Positions 24,354 through 34,807 of a DNA stretch of 64,000 nt are shown here, one piece after another. The notes beneath the pieces are model-generated. The model saw only the letters and a list, made by a program, of their open reading frames with translations, did no database searches and was not told where the DNA came from. Made by a program: the position numbers and the translations under genes. The number at the start of each line of letters is the position of its first letter. Position 1 is the stretch's first letter. This DNA is from Actinomyces johnsonii (GTDB lineage: Bacteria; Actinomycetota; Actinomycetes; Actinomycetales; Actinomycetaceae), in assembly GCF_006546835.1 (NCBI RefSeq), contig NZ_VICB01000013.1:124001-188000 (forward strand), in the 5' to 3' direction.

Positions 24354-24376
24354 GCCCTGGAGCACGGCGAGCGGTC

Positions 24377-25252
24377 ATGACGCAGACCACGACGACCGTG
24401 CGCGACGGCGGTCGGGACCAGGACTTCCTGGCTCCGGCCGCCCGTTTGCGCGGGGCGGGTATCGGCGGGCTCGAAGAGCTGACAGATCTTCAGCGCTCGG
24501 AGCGGCTGGCCCGGATGCGAGCCGGCGAACTGGGCTCGATCCACTCCTGGGAGCTCGTCACCGCAGTGGATGGTCCCGGCACCCGGATGACGATCTTCCT
24601 CAACGGATGCCCCCTGCGGTGCCTGTACTGCCACAACCCCGACACCTTCCTCATGAAGGACGGAGAGCCGGTCGAGGCCACGGAGCTTCTCCGACGCATG
24701 CGCCGTTATCGGGGAGTATTCCGCGCGTCCAAGGGCGGAATCACGCTGTCGGGGGGCGAGGTGCTCATGCAACCCGCCTTCGCGGGCAGGCTTCTGGCCG
24801 GCGCCAAGAAGATGGGCATCCATACCTGCATCGACACCTCCGGGTTCCTGGGGGCCAATGCCAGCGATGAGATGCTCGACAACATCGACCTCGTTCTGCT
24901 CGACGTCAAGAGCGGCGATGAGGAGACCTATAAGAAGGTGACGGGACGCTCCTTGGCGCCGACGATCACTTTCGGCGGCCGCCTGGCGGCCAAAGGGATC
25001 GAGATCTGGGCCCGGTTCGTCCTGGTTCCGGACCTTACGGATGACCCCGAGAACGTCCACAACGTGGCCCGCATTATCGAGCGCTGGGGCTCGGTCAGCC
25101 GTGTTGAGGTGCTGCCCTTCCACCAGATGGGCACCGACAAGTGGGACGCCCTGGGATTGACGTACCAACTGCGTGACACCAGACCTCCGGAGCCCGAACT
25201 CGTGGAGTCCACGCGCGCGATTTTCCGTTCCTACGGTTTCGAGGTTCACTGA
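24377..25252 (+). CDS. pflA: pyruvate formate-lyase activating enzyme
   Basis: Radical-SAM activase that abstracts hydrogen from the PFL glycine. The cluster cysteines are C78, C82 and C85 in NGCPLRCLYCHNP (CX3CX2C). Also seen are GGITLSGGEVLMQP, which contacts SAM, and VLLDVKSGDEETYKKVTG, typical of PflA. The length is 291 residues, with an N-terminal extension of about 50 residues relative to E. coli PflA (246). It is the third gene of the pflB - radical subunit - pflA operon. Its substrate here would be the separate 81-residue subunit, probably docked on PflB. Confidence 0.95.
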   Translation: MTQTTTTVRDGGRDQDFLAPAARLRGAGIGGLEELTDLQRSERLARMRAGELGSIHSWELVTAVDGPGTRMTIFLNGCPLRCLYCHNPDTFLMKDGEPVEATELLRRMRRYRGVFRASKGGITLSGGEVLMQPAFAGRLLAGAKKMGIHTCIDTSGFLGANASDEMLDNIDLVLLDVKSGDEETYKKVTGRSLAPTITFGGRLAAKGIEIWARFVLVPDLTDDPENVHNVARIIERWGSVSRVEVLPFHQMGTDKWDALGLTYQLRDTRPPEPELVESTRAIFRSYGFEVH

Positions 25253-25274
25253 GGCTCTTTGGAGCCCCGCTGGT

Positions 25275-26627
25275 TTAGTCCACCAGTGCAGCTGCGATGC
25301 TGGGAGCGGCCTGCTCGACCTGCCATGGCCTGGCGCCCATGGCAGTCAGGCGATCGCCGATCTCCTGAGTGCTGACGCTGCTGGTGCGCCCGGCCTCGAT
25401 CTCCTCACCGAGGTCCCAGGCCAGGCGGCGCTGGCTGCAGGGCGCCAGGAGAAGCTCCTGGGGGACGCGGATGTCCTCGGAACGGAGCCTGACGGCGCTG
25501 CGTACTCGGATGAGCCGATCGGCTGCTTCTGCGTGGTGGCGCTGCCAGGTGCGCGGGTGGGGGAGCTCGTCGGGACCCATGGGGGCCCGAGTGGGGGGAA
25601 GCTCGTCGTCGGGCAGCTCCAGGGCGCGTTCGATGGCTCGCCACCAGCGCTCTTGGTTCTGGCGCGCCTGGCGGGAGGAGAACTCCTTGAGGGCTGTCAT
25701 CTTACGCCGTGACCGGGGGCGGGCGACGGCGGCGGCGATAAGGGCCTGGTGGGACAGAACCTTGGAGGGCGTCCGGTCGAGCTCGGCGGCCAGCTCCTCC
25801 CGTGATGTCCACAGCTCGCGCAGGACGGCGAGTGAGCGGGGGGAGCGCACGGCGCTTCCGGCTCGCGGAGTCTTGCGCCACGGGTCTAGTTTGGCGGGCT
25901 TGGCCGGCCTGGTTCGCACGTACTCGAACTCCTGCGCGGCCCACTGATCCTTCCCGGCCGCCTCGAGCTCGGCGGCCAGGGCGCGTTTGAGATCGATGAG
26001 CAGCTCGACGTCGAGAGCCGCATAGATGAGCCAGGAGGCGGGCAGAGGCCGGGTGGACCAGTCGGCTGCCGCATGGTCCTTGGCCAGACGTAGCCCCAGG
26101 GTCTCCTCGATCACGGCGCCGAGGCCGACGTGCTGGCGCCCCAGGAGGCGGGCAGCCAGCTCGGTATCGAACAGGGAGACCGCTGTCAGACCGAGGGCCG
26201 CCAGGCAGGGGATGTCCTGATCGGCGGCGTGGAGGATCCACTCGGGGCCGTCGAGAGCGGCGGCCAGCTCGGTCAGCGGGCCGCAGGTGACCGGGTCGAT
26301 GAGGAAGGTTCCGGCGCCGTCGCGCCGGAGCTGGACGAGGTAGGCATCCTGTCCGTAACGGAAGCCCGAGGCCCGTTCGGCGTCGACGGCTACGGGGCCC
26401 TGTCCGCCGGCAAGGCGATGGGCGACTTTCCTCAGGTCCTCGGGAGAGTTGGTGATCTCCGGCAGCCCGTCCTTGGGACGCGGGTAGTCGACGATGGCGT
26501 GGGGTTCGATGGGATGATCCGTCGTCCCGGGGGGTACGGCTGGGCGGGGCACGGCCGAGGAAGCAGATGGGCGGGGCACGGCCGAGGAGCCAGCTGGGCG
26601 GGAGGCGCCGGTTATGCGGGTCGTCAC
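25275..26627 (-). CDS. rnd: ribonuclease D-like 3'-5' exoribonuclease
   Basis: RNase D family nuclease acting on tRNA and other small RNA 3' ends. The DEDDy exonuclease motifs are present: ExoI VDAERASGFRY, ExoII HAADQDIPCL, ExoIII YAALDVELL. HRDC-type helical regions follow (about 230-310 and after 355). The first 45 residues are Pro/Ala/Ser-rich and contain a 27-bp tandem DNA repeat. The start is GTG at 26627, overlapping the DUF3000 stop by 3 nt, so the two genes form an operon. Convergent with pflA, with only a small GGCTC-TTTG-GAGCC stem-loop between them. Confidence 0.9.
   Translation of the reverse strand: MTTRITGASRPAGSSAVPRPSASSAVPRPAVPPGTTDHPIEPHAIVDYPRPKDGLPEITNSPEDLRKVAHRLAGGQGPVAVDAERASGFRYGQDAYLVQLRRDGAGTFLIDPVTCGPLTELAAALDGPEWILHAADQDIPCLAALGLTAVSLFDTELAARLLGRQHVGLGAVIEETLGLRLAKDHAAADWSTRPLPASWLIYAALDVELLIDLKRALAAELEAAGKDQWAAQEFEYVRTRPAKPAKLDPWRKTPRAGSAVRSPRSLAVLRELWTSREELAAELDRTPSKVLSHQALIAAAVARPRSRRKMTALKEFSSRQARQNQERWWRAIERALELPDDELPPTRAPMGPDELPHPRTWQRHHAEAADRLIRVRSAVRLRSEDIRVPQELLLAPCSQRRLAWDLGEEIEAGRTSSVSTQEIGDRLTAMGARPWQVEQAAPSIAAALVD
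26541..26605. repeat. 27-bp tandem repeat in the 5' end of rnd
   Basis: A 27-bp unit beginning TGGGCGGGGCACGGCCGAGG starts at 26541 and again at 26568, with a partial third copy at 26595. It encodes the repeated residues SSAVPRP near the N-terminus of the RNase D protein. Confidence 0.8.
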
Positions 26628-27220
26628 CTGGCGACTCCGGCGAGGGTGAGGGGATGGACGGCGGCCGGCTCATGGCCGGAGGCGACCAGGAGGAGCTCGT
26701 GCCAGGCGGTCAGGTGGGGGCCGAGCTGTGCGGTCGTGGGAGACCAGGAGGCCCGGATCTCGGCGTGCGCGCAGGAGTCTGTGAGGGTCAGGCCGCCGAA
26801 GGTTTCCGACAGGACTCTGGTGACGGTTCCCACCAGTGCCCGGTAGCCGGCGCGGGAGTCCTCAAGGCCGTCGGTGAGCCAGCTCCAGGCTGCGGACTCG
26901 AAGACGGGATCCATACCGACCTCGTCGTCGATGCGGGCGCGTGCTTGGATCACGATGCGGAAGTCTCCGTCCCAGGCGTCTTGGCCGTTGGGATCGTACA
27001 GAACGACGAAGCGTCCGGTGGCGATGGGGGTGGCGCCCACGGTTTCCACGGTCTCGGCACTCAGCGCGGCGGAGTAGGGGGCGAGCTTCTTGGGCGCGGG
27101 AACCTCCTCCATGAGGAGCCCGCGCGGGCGGGGCGCGTCGCGAAGGGACAGGAGCGCTTCCTCGAATCGTTCGGGAATGGCACCTGCCTCGTTCTGGCGC
27201 GGCCTACCATTGACAGTCAC
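26624..27220 (-). CDS. DUF3000 family protein
   Basis: A soluble 198-residue protein with the features of actinobacterial DUF3000: an N-terminal helix (IPERFEEALLSLRDA), LAPYSAALSAE, GRFVVLYDPNGQDAWDG, and a helical C-terminus with WSWLTDGLE. No function is known to me. Genes of this family commonly precede rnd and lie near dxs in Actinobacteria; here the pfl operon stands between dxs and this pair. The start is GTG at 27220. A TAGCGT element 7 nt upstream would suit a leaderless transcript. Confidence 0.8.
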   Translation of the reverse strand: MTVNGRPRQNEAGAIPERFEEALLSLRDAPRPRGLLMEEVPAPKKLAPYSAALSAETVETVGATPIATGRFVVLYDPNGQDAWDGDFRIVIQARARIDDEVGMDPVFESAAWSWLTDGLEDSRAGYRALVGTVTRVLSETFGGLTLTDSCAHAEIRASWSPTTAQLGPHLTAWHELLLVASGHEPAAVHPLTLAGVAR

Positions 27221-27382
27221 GGTTGATACGCTAATGCGCTACCGCGCTGGGCAGATGAAGCCACGCCGCTGGGAGGGTTGCATTGTGTCAACGAGATACC
27301 TGCCTTTCTGAAAGAACGTGCGTCTGTTGGGTTTCGGTACGGCGGCGGGCGGCGTGTCCTCCGCAGCGTCCGCTGGAGCTTG

Positions 27383-29170
27383 TCAGCGCCGGGCGATGAG
27401 TGTTTGTCCGGGACAAAGGATCGGCGGGACGGCGTCGACCGAGTTCCAGGATAGGAGCACCGTCGTCGCCGCAGGGGCGGGACGATCCTGGTCGGAGAGG
27501 TTCGTCGCCACGACGATGTCCTCGTAGGTCACGGTGAGGACGTCGTCGGTCTCGTCGACCTGCGGCCAGGCAGTGCGCTGAGACCAGGCCAGCTTGCGGC
27601 GCAGGGCGATCAGCTCCTGGTACCACGCCAGCATGCGGGCGTGCTCGGCCTCGTCCAGCTCCTCCCAGCGCAGGCGCGAGGCCTCGACGGTACCGGGCTC
27701 CTGGGGATCCGGGATCTCGTCGGCGTCCCAGCCGAATCCGGCGAACTCCCTGACGCGTCCCTCGCTGACGCTTCGGGCCAGGTCCTCCTCCTCGTGGTCG
27801 GTGAAGAACTGGAAGGGGGTGCGCGTTCCCCACTCCTCGCCCATGAAGAGCATTGGCGTATAGGGCGATAGGAGCACCAGGGCGGCGGTGGCCGCCAAGG
27901 TGGCGTCGTTGAGGCTGGTCGAGGGGCGATCCCCGACGGCGCGGTTGCCGACCTGGTCGTGGTCGGAGCCGAAGACCACGAACTTGCGGGGGTCGGTGTT
28001 CTTGGGTACGGGCGCCCCCCAGTTCCTCTCCCGGAAGGTGGACCAGGTGCCGTTATGGAGGAAGGCCCGTCCGTAGGCCTTGGCCCAGGCCCCGGCCTCG
28101 GCGAAGTCGCCGTAGTAGCCCTGGGTCTCTCCGGTGAGCCGGGCGTGTAGGGCGTGGTGAACGTCGTCGGCCCATTGGGCGGTCATGCCCAGGCTCGGTA
28201 TCTTGGCGGGGGGTTGCTCACCGGTGGGGGTGATGACGCCGACGTCGTTGAGGTCGGCCTCCGCCACCAGGCTCAGGGGGCGGCCGATCTCGGCGGACAG
28301 TGCGGCCACGGCGTCGGAGAGCTCGGCCAGGATGTGCGTCTGGGGTGGGTCGGCGGCTGCGGCGTCGTCCTTGATCTCGTGGATGGCATCCAGCCTCAGG
28401 GCGTCGATGTGGAAGTCCCGCAGCCAGCGCAGGGCCGAGTCGATGACGAAGGCCCGCACCTGTTTGCTGCCGTCGTGGTCGTAGTTGACGGCCTCGCCCC
28501 AGGGCGTGTGGTGGGCGCGGGTAAAGTAGGGGCCGAAAACGCCGAGATAGTTGCCCGACGGGCCCAGGTGGTTGTAGACGACGTCGAGGCACACGCCGAT
28601 ACCGGCATTGTGGGCGGCGTCGACGAAGCGGGCCAGGGCGTCGGGGCCGCCGTATGCCTCGTGGACGGCCCACAGGCCCACCCCGTCGTACCCCCAGCCG
28701 GCCTTGCCCGGGAAGGCCGCCAGCGGCATGAGCTCGACGATGTCGACACCCAGATCGGCCAGGTGGCCCAGACGGGTGATGGCGGCATCCAGGGTGCCCT
28801 CGGGGGTGAAGGTGCCCACGTGAAGCTCGTAGATGACCGAGCCGCGCAGGTCCTTGCCCGCCCAACTCTGGTCGGTCCACTGCCAGGCGTCCGGGTCCAC
28901 GGTGCGCGAGGGGCCGTGGACTCCGTCGGGCTGCAGAGCGCTGCGAGGGTCGGGGCGATTCGGCGAGCCGTCGACGCGGAAGGCGTAGTCGGTGCCCGGC
29001 TCCAGGTCGAGGGGGGCGGTCCACCAGCCGCCCGGGGCGGGGATCATGTCGACCAGGCGGTCCTGGCCCGGCAGGTGCAGCTCGACGGTCTGCGCCGCGG
29101 GGGCCCACACGGGCACCCGCGGTCCCACGGGAAGGGCGGGGGAGGTCCAGGTTCGGGGCGTCGGGCTCAT
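27383..29170 (-). CDS. treZ: malto-oligosyltrehalose trehalohydrolase
   Basis: GH13 enzyme releasing trehalose from maltooligosyl-trehalose. The 595 residues start with a carbohydrate-binding-type beta domain (VWAPAAQTVELHL), followed by the (beta/alpha)8 barrel. The catalytic nucleophile lies in DALRLDAIHEI, the acid/base glutamate in LVAEADLND, and the third carboxylate in VFGSDHDQVGNR. The ATG overlaps the treY stop by 4 nt. It is the last gene of the treX(glgX)-treY-treZ series, which turns alpha-glucan into trehalose without UDP-glucose. Confidence 0.96.
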   Translation of the reverse strand: MSPTPRTWTSPALPVGPRVPVWAPAAQTVELHLPGQDRLVDMIPAPGGWWTAPLDLEPGTDYAFRVDGSPNRPDPRSALQPDGVHGPSRTVDPDAWQWTDQSWAGKDLRGSVIYELHVGTFTPEGTLDAAITRLGHLADLGVDIVELMPLAAFPGKAGWGYDGVGLWAVHEAYGGPDALARFVDAAHNAGIGVCLDVVYNHLGPSGNYLGVFGPYFTRAHHTPWGEAVNYDHDGSKQVRAFVIDSALRWLRDFHIDALRLDAIHEIKDDAAAADPPQTHILAELSDAVAALSAEIGRPLSLVAEADLNDVGVITPTGEQPPAKIPSLGMTAQWADDVHHALHARLTGETQGYYGDFAEAGAWAKAYGRAFLHNGTWSTFRERNWGAPVPKNTDPRKFVVFGSDHDQVGNRAVGDRPSTSLNDATLAATAALVLLSPYTPMLFMGEEWGTRTPFQFFTDHEEEDLARSVSEGRVREFAGFGWDADEIPDPQEPGTVEASRLRWEELDEAEHARMLAWYQELIALRRKLAWSQRTAWPQVDETDDVLTVTYEDIVVATNLSDQDRPAPAATTVLLSWNSVDAVPPILCPGQTLIARR

Positions 29171-31821
29171 GGGGCGGCCTCCTCAGCGGGCTGGACTAAC
29201 GGGGCGGACTCGGTCGGGGAGATCTGAGAGGCGACCTTGGCCAGGACGACCACCGGTGCGTCTGCGACCACGTCGGCCAGGGGCTGGTTGCCGCCCTCCA
29301 CGGTCCCGCCGTGCAGGACATCCTCCCAGGTCCCCTCCGGAAGGACGACGCTCTCCTCGCGCCACCCGCCCAGCTGCTCGAGGCGCTTAGACAGGCGCCT
29401 GACGACGACGATGACGTCGGGGACCTCGTCGAGCAGGCGGGCGTAGGCGAAGGCGAAGGATGTGGTGACCGGGATCGCCCGGTAGCCCGACCGGGGCCCG
29501 ACGAAGGTATCGGGTCTCGAGGCGCGCAGGCGCGCCAGACGGGAGGTGAGGAGAAGCTTGTCCTCGTCGAGGTTGCGGGGGGTGGCACCGGAGTCGAGGC
29601 GCTCCAGGAGACTGACGAGGCCGCCGGGTCCTGCGTAGTCGACTGTGCGACGGTTGTCGGGGTCCACCAGAGAGGTGCGGGTGGTCTCGCTGCCCTGGTA
29701 GATGTCGCTGACCCCCATCCAGGTCAGGGCGAGCGCCTTGTTGGCCAGGATGGCGGTGCGCACGGCCTTGGCCGTCAGAGTCGCGAAGGCCTCGAGCTCG
29801 CGGGAGACCTCCTCATTCGTGAGCAGGTGCGTGGCGTAGTCGGTCAGGGCCTGCTCACGGGGCAGGTCCGGGGCGGTCCAGGTGGTCCAGATCTTCTGTT
29901 CCCGGGAGGCCTTGATGAGGTAGGCGCTCAGACGCTCGGGGTCCATGGGGTCGGCGCTCTCGGGCGCCCAGGTGCCCCACAGCGTCTGCCACAGCAGGTT
30001 CTCGCTGCGTCCGTCGAGGTCCAGAGGACGTTCCTGGGCGGTCATGGCGCGCAGGCGATGGACGAGGTCGCTCCACTCATCGGCGTAGGAGGCCAGCACG
30101 TCCAGGCGTGCGCGCACGTCCTCGCCGCGCTTAGTGTCGTGGGTGGTGGAGGTGACCATCGTGTCGGGCCAGATGTTCTGGACCCGGTCGGCCCAGGCAT
30201 GGGCCTCATCGGCACTCAGCGCGAAGCCGGCCGGGTTGCCCCCGACCTCGGTGAGGCTGGTCAGATGGGTCCAGCGGTAGAAGGCCGTGTCCTCCACGCC
30301 CTTGGCAGTCACGGCTCCGCACACCTGCTGGAAGCGGATGACGGCTTCGGCGCGCTCCGGGGACTCCGACAGGCCCTCGGACCCGACTGGCTCGCCCAGG
30401 AGGATGGCGACTACCAGGTCGAGGGTCTCGCCCTGGTCCGGCTCGAGGCGCTGACGGGCGCGCTCGGCATCGGCGTGCAGGACGGCGGCGGTCTCTGGGC
30501 CGGGCGGCGTTCCCGGGACGACGTAGACCCGGTACTGGTCGGCGGCCACCAGCAGCTCGACGACACAGGCCCTCAGATCGCGCAGCGTGTGGTCGCGCAG
30601 ACGCACGTCCTGGGACGTCAGGGAGTCCAGAATACGGGCCAGACGGTCGACCTCCGCGGCCAGCGACCCGGCGATCACCTCGCGCTTGGCCTCCTCGACG
30701 ATGCGGTCGTAGTCCACCGGTGCATCGCCGGTGAGCTCCTGCATGAGCGCACCTAGCCGGGCGGCACCGGCGGGATCCACCTGAAGCTGGTCGATCCTCC
30801 AGGCGGCGTCGTAACCGGTGGTCCCGGCCACCGGCCAGGAGGTGGGCAGGGACTCGCTGGGGGCGAGGATTTTCTCCGCCGCAATCCACGACCCCCCGGT
30901 GGCCTCGGCCAGCTGGGCGAGGTAGCCGCCGGGGTCGGCCAGACCATCGGGATGGTCCACTCGCAGGGCGCCGATGACCCCTGCCTCCATGAGTTCCAGG
31001 ATGAGGCCATGGCTGCCTGCGAAGACGTCGGGGTTCTCGACCCGGATCGCGGCCAGCGTGCCGACGTCGAAGAAACGTCGGTAGTTGATCTCCTCGTCGC
31101 CGACCTTCCAGTAGGCCAGCCGGTAGTGCTGGCGCTCAACGAGCACGTGCATCGGCAGGGCCTCGGTGCCCTGGGCGACTGGGAAGGCATGGTCGTAGTA
31201 GCGCAGCACCCACTGCTCGCCCAGCTCCTCCTGGCCGGGCACCACCACCTGTTCCAGGGTGAGCTCTTCGTCGGCCAGGACGGCGCCGATGCGCCTGCCC
31301 AGGATCGGCATGAGGATGGGTTCATCCAGGGAGAGATCGAACCAGGCTGCGTAGGGGGAGTCCGGACCCTCGCGCAGCACCGACCACAGGGGCAGGTTGT
31401 GCCAGCCGGGAGTGGGCACCGCCATGTGGTTGGGAACGATGTCTACCACGATGCCCATCCCGCGGGCACCGGCCGCAGCGGCCAGGGACTCCAGTCGGGC
31501 GCGTCCGCCCATGACGGAGCTGATCCGGCGATGGTCGACGACGTCGTAGCCGTGGGTGGAGCCCGGTGCGGCCGCCAGGACAGGGGAGAGGTAGAGGTCG
31601 GTAACCCCGAGGTCGGACAGGTAAGGGACCAATTCCTCGACGTCGGCGAAGGTGAGATCCGCTCCCAGCTGGAGACGATAGGTGGTCACCGGGGTACGGT
31701 GCTCAGGGGCCGGCACGTGCCCCGACCAGGGGGCGTAGGCGGGGGTTTCCGCCGAGTCCACGGAAACCGCCGAAGCGGCCCTATCCGTTGAATCCACTGC
31801 TGCGTCCACTGCGTCGGTCAT
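29167..31821 (-). CDS. treY: maltooligosyl trehalose synthase
   Basis: GH13 enzyme that isomerises the reducing-end alpha-1,4 bond of maltodextrins to the alpha,alpha-1,1 bond. The 884 residues show TTYRLQLGADLTFADVE, DIVPNHMA, the nucleophile region LRVDHPDGLADP, the acid/base glutamate in WIAAEKILAPSE, and the third carboxylate in TSTTHDTKRGEDVRAR. The chosen ATG at 31821 gives a protein starting MTDAVDAAVD; the frame is open further upstream into the end of glgX. Its product is the substrate of treZ immediately downstream. Confidence 0.96.
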   Translation of the reverse strand: MTDAVDAAVDSTDRAASAVSVDSAETPAYAPWSGHVPAPEHRTPVTTYRLQLGADLTFADVEELVPYLSDLGVTDLYLSPVLAAAPGSTHGYDVVDHRRISSVMGGRARLESLAAAAGARGMGIVVDIVPNHMAVPTPGWHNLPLWSVLREGPDSPYAAWFDLSLDEPILMPILGRRIGAVLADEELTLEQVVVPGQEELGEQWVLRYYDHAFPVAQGTEALPMHVLVERQHYRLAYWKVGDEEINYRRFFDVGTLAAIRVENPDVFAGSHGLILELMEAGVIGALRVDHPDGLADPGGYLAQLAEATGGSWIAAEKILAPSESLPTSWPVAGTTGYDAAWRIDQLQVDPAGAARLGALMQELTGDAPVDYDRIVEEAKREVIAGSLAAEVDRLARILDSLTSQDVRLRDHTLRDLRACVVELLVAADQYRVYVVPGTPPGPETAAVLHADAERARQRLEPDQGETLDLVVAILLGEPVGSEGLSESPERAEAVIRFQQVCGAVTAKGVEDTAFYRWTHLTSLTEVGGNPAGFALSADEAHAWADRVQNIWPDTMVTSTTHDTKRGEDVRARLDVLASYADEWSDLVHRLRAMTAQERPLDLDGRSENLLWQTLWGTWAPESADPMDPERLSAYLIKASREQKIWTTWTAPDLPREQALTDYATHLLTNEEVSRELEAFATLTAKAVRTAILANKALALTWMGVSDIYQGSETTRTSLVDPDNRRTVDYAGPGGLVSLLERLDSGATPRNLDEDKLLLTSRLARLRASRPDTFVGPRSGYRAIPVTTSFAFAYARLLDEVPDVIVVVRRLSKRLEQLGGWREESVVLPEGTWEDVLHGGTVEGGNQPLADVVADAPVVVLAKVASQISPTESAPLVQPAEEAAP

Positions 31822-31894
31822 CTGACTTCCTGAGTTCGTCTGGTGCACCCCGTGCGGTGCGTTGTCGTCCGGCCGTATCGGTTTGCGCCGACCC

Positions 31895-34102
<2,208 letters not shown>

Positions 34103-34300
34103 AGGGACAACCCTGCCACGACTGAGGTGTGAAGGCAGGCGTGTGGGAGAAAGACATGTCACGTCGCTGTGCCGCGCGCCGATGAGCCCGCCCGTGTCCC
34201 TCCACCTCCTCGCCCGTCTCCCCTCGGGGCCTTCCTATTTCGCTCACAGATGTCTCCTTGGGCGTGAGACACCTCATGGAGATCCGATGACGGGATGGTT

Positions 34301-34329
34301 TTGCCTCCGGGGGATACCTCTGCTAACTT
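34301..34329 (+). promoter_or_regulatory. candidate promoter of the tRNA pair
   Basis: A -35 TTGCCT (34301-34306), 17-nt spacer and -10 TAACTT (34324-34329, TANNNT type) lie 27 nt upstream of the tRNA-Gly gene. The match is moderate. Confidence 0.4.
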
Positions 34330-34356
34330 TCTTCCCGCACCCCACAAGGGTGTGAC

Positions 34357-34429
34357 GCGGATGTGGCTCAGTTGGTAGAGCATCACCTTGCCAAGGTGAG
34401 GGTCGCGGGTTCGAGTCCCGTCATCCGCT
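34357..34429 (+). tRNA. tRNA-Gly (anticodon GCC)
   Basis: The 73-nt gene folds as a cloverleaf: acceptor arms GCGGATG and CATCCGC, D-loop GGCTCAGTTGGTAGAGC, anticodon stem CACCT/AGGTG with loop TTGCCAA (anticodon GCC at 34390-34392), and T-arm GCGGGTTCGAGTCCCGT. The 3' CCA is not encoded. Confidence 0.97.
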
Positions 34430-34430
34430 C

Positions 34431-34502
34431 GGGCGATTGGCGCAGCGGGAGCGCGCTTCCCTGACACGGAAGAGGTCACTGGTTCGATCCCAGTATCGCC
34501 CA
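34431..34502 (+). tRNA. tRNA-Val (anticodon GAC)
   Basis: The 72-nt gene starts 1 nt after tRNA-Gly. Acceptor arms are GGGCGAT and ATCGCCC with discriminator A; anticodon stem CTTCC/GGAAG with loop CTGACAC (anticodon GAC at 34463-34465); T-arm ACTGGTTCGATCCCAGT. The 3' CCA is not encoded. The two tRNAs must be cut from one transcript. Confidence 0.97.
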
Positions 34503-34807
34503 CCGGAACTGAATGTTCGACCGAGCCCGGAGCGCCCGCTCCGGGCTTATTTCGTATCCCGGGCGACGGGCGTCGTCGTGGGGCTCCCCTGGTGGTGTGC
34601 ATCACCGGGAAGTCGAGTGCCCGCCGTCCCGTCGGGACGGCATCTGCCCGGATTCCGCCCGGATTCCGGCCGGATCCGCGACGCCGCTCCGCAGTGGCCG
34701 GGGCCGACTGCGTATCTGGATCACGACCTCGCCGCGACGGCCGGGAACGGGGTGTCCCAGCGTGCTCTACCATCTGGGGAGGAGTTGGTCCCTGCGGCAA
34801 GAAACGG
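34503..34807. other. 305-bp intergenic region after the tRNAs
   Basis: It contains the tRNA terminator at 34524-34547 and then about 255 bp in which I see no gene or clear promoter motif. Open frames here are extensions of the ATP-grasp frame without ribosome binding sites. Confidence 0.6.
34524..34553 (+). terminator. rho-independent terminator of the tRNA operon
   Basis: AGCCCGGAGC pairs perfectly with GCTCCGGGCT across a GCCC loop, followed by TATTTC. Confidence 0.8.

Noticed and set aside
26624-26627. Possible frameshift between DUF3000 and RNase D
   Set aside because: Short GTGA overlaps like this are common in the window, and both proteins are complete.
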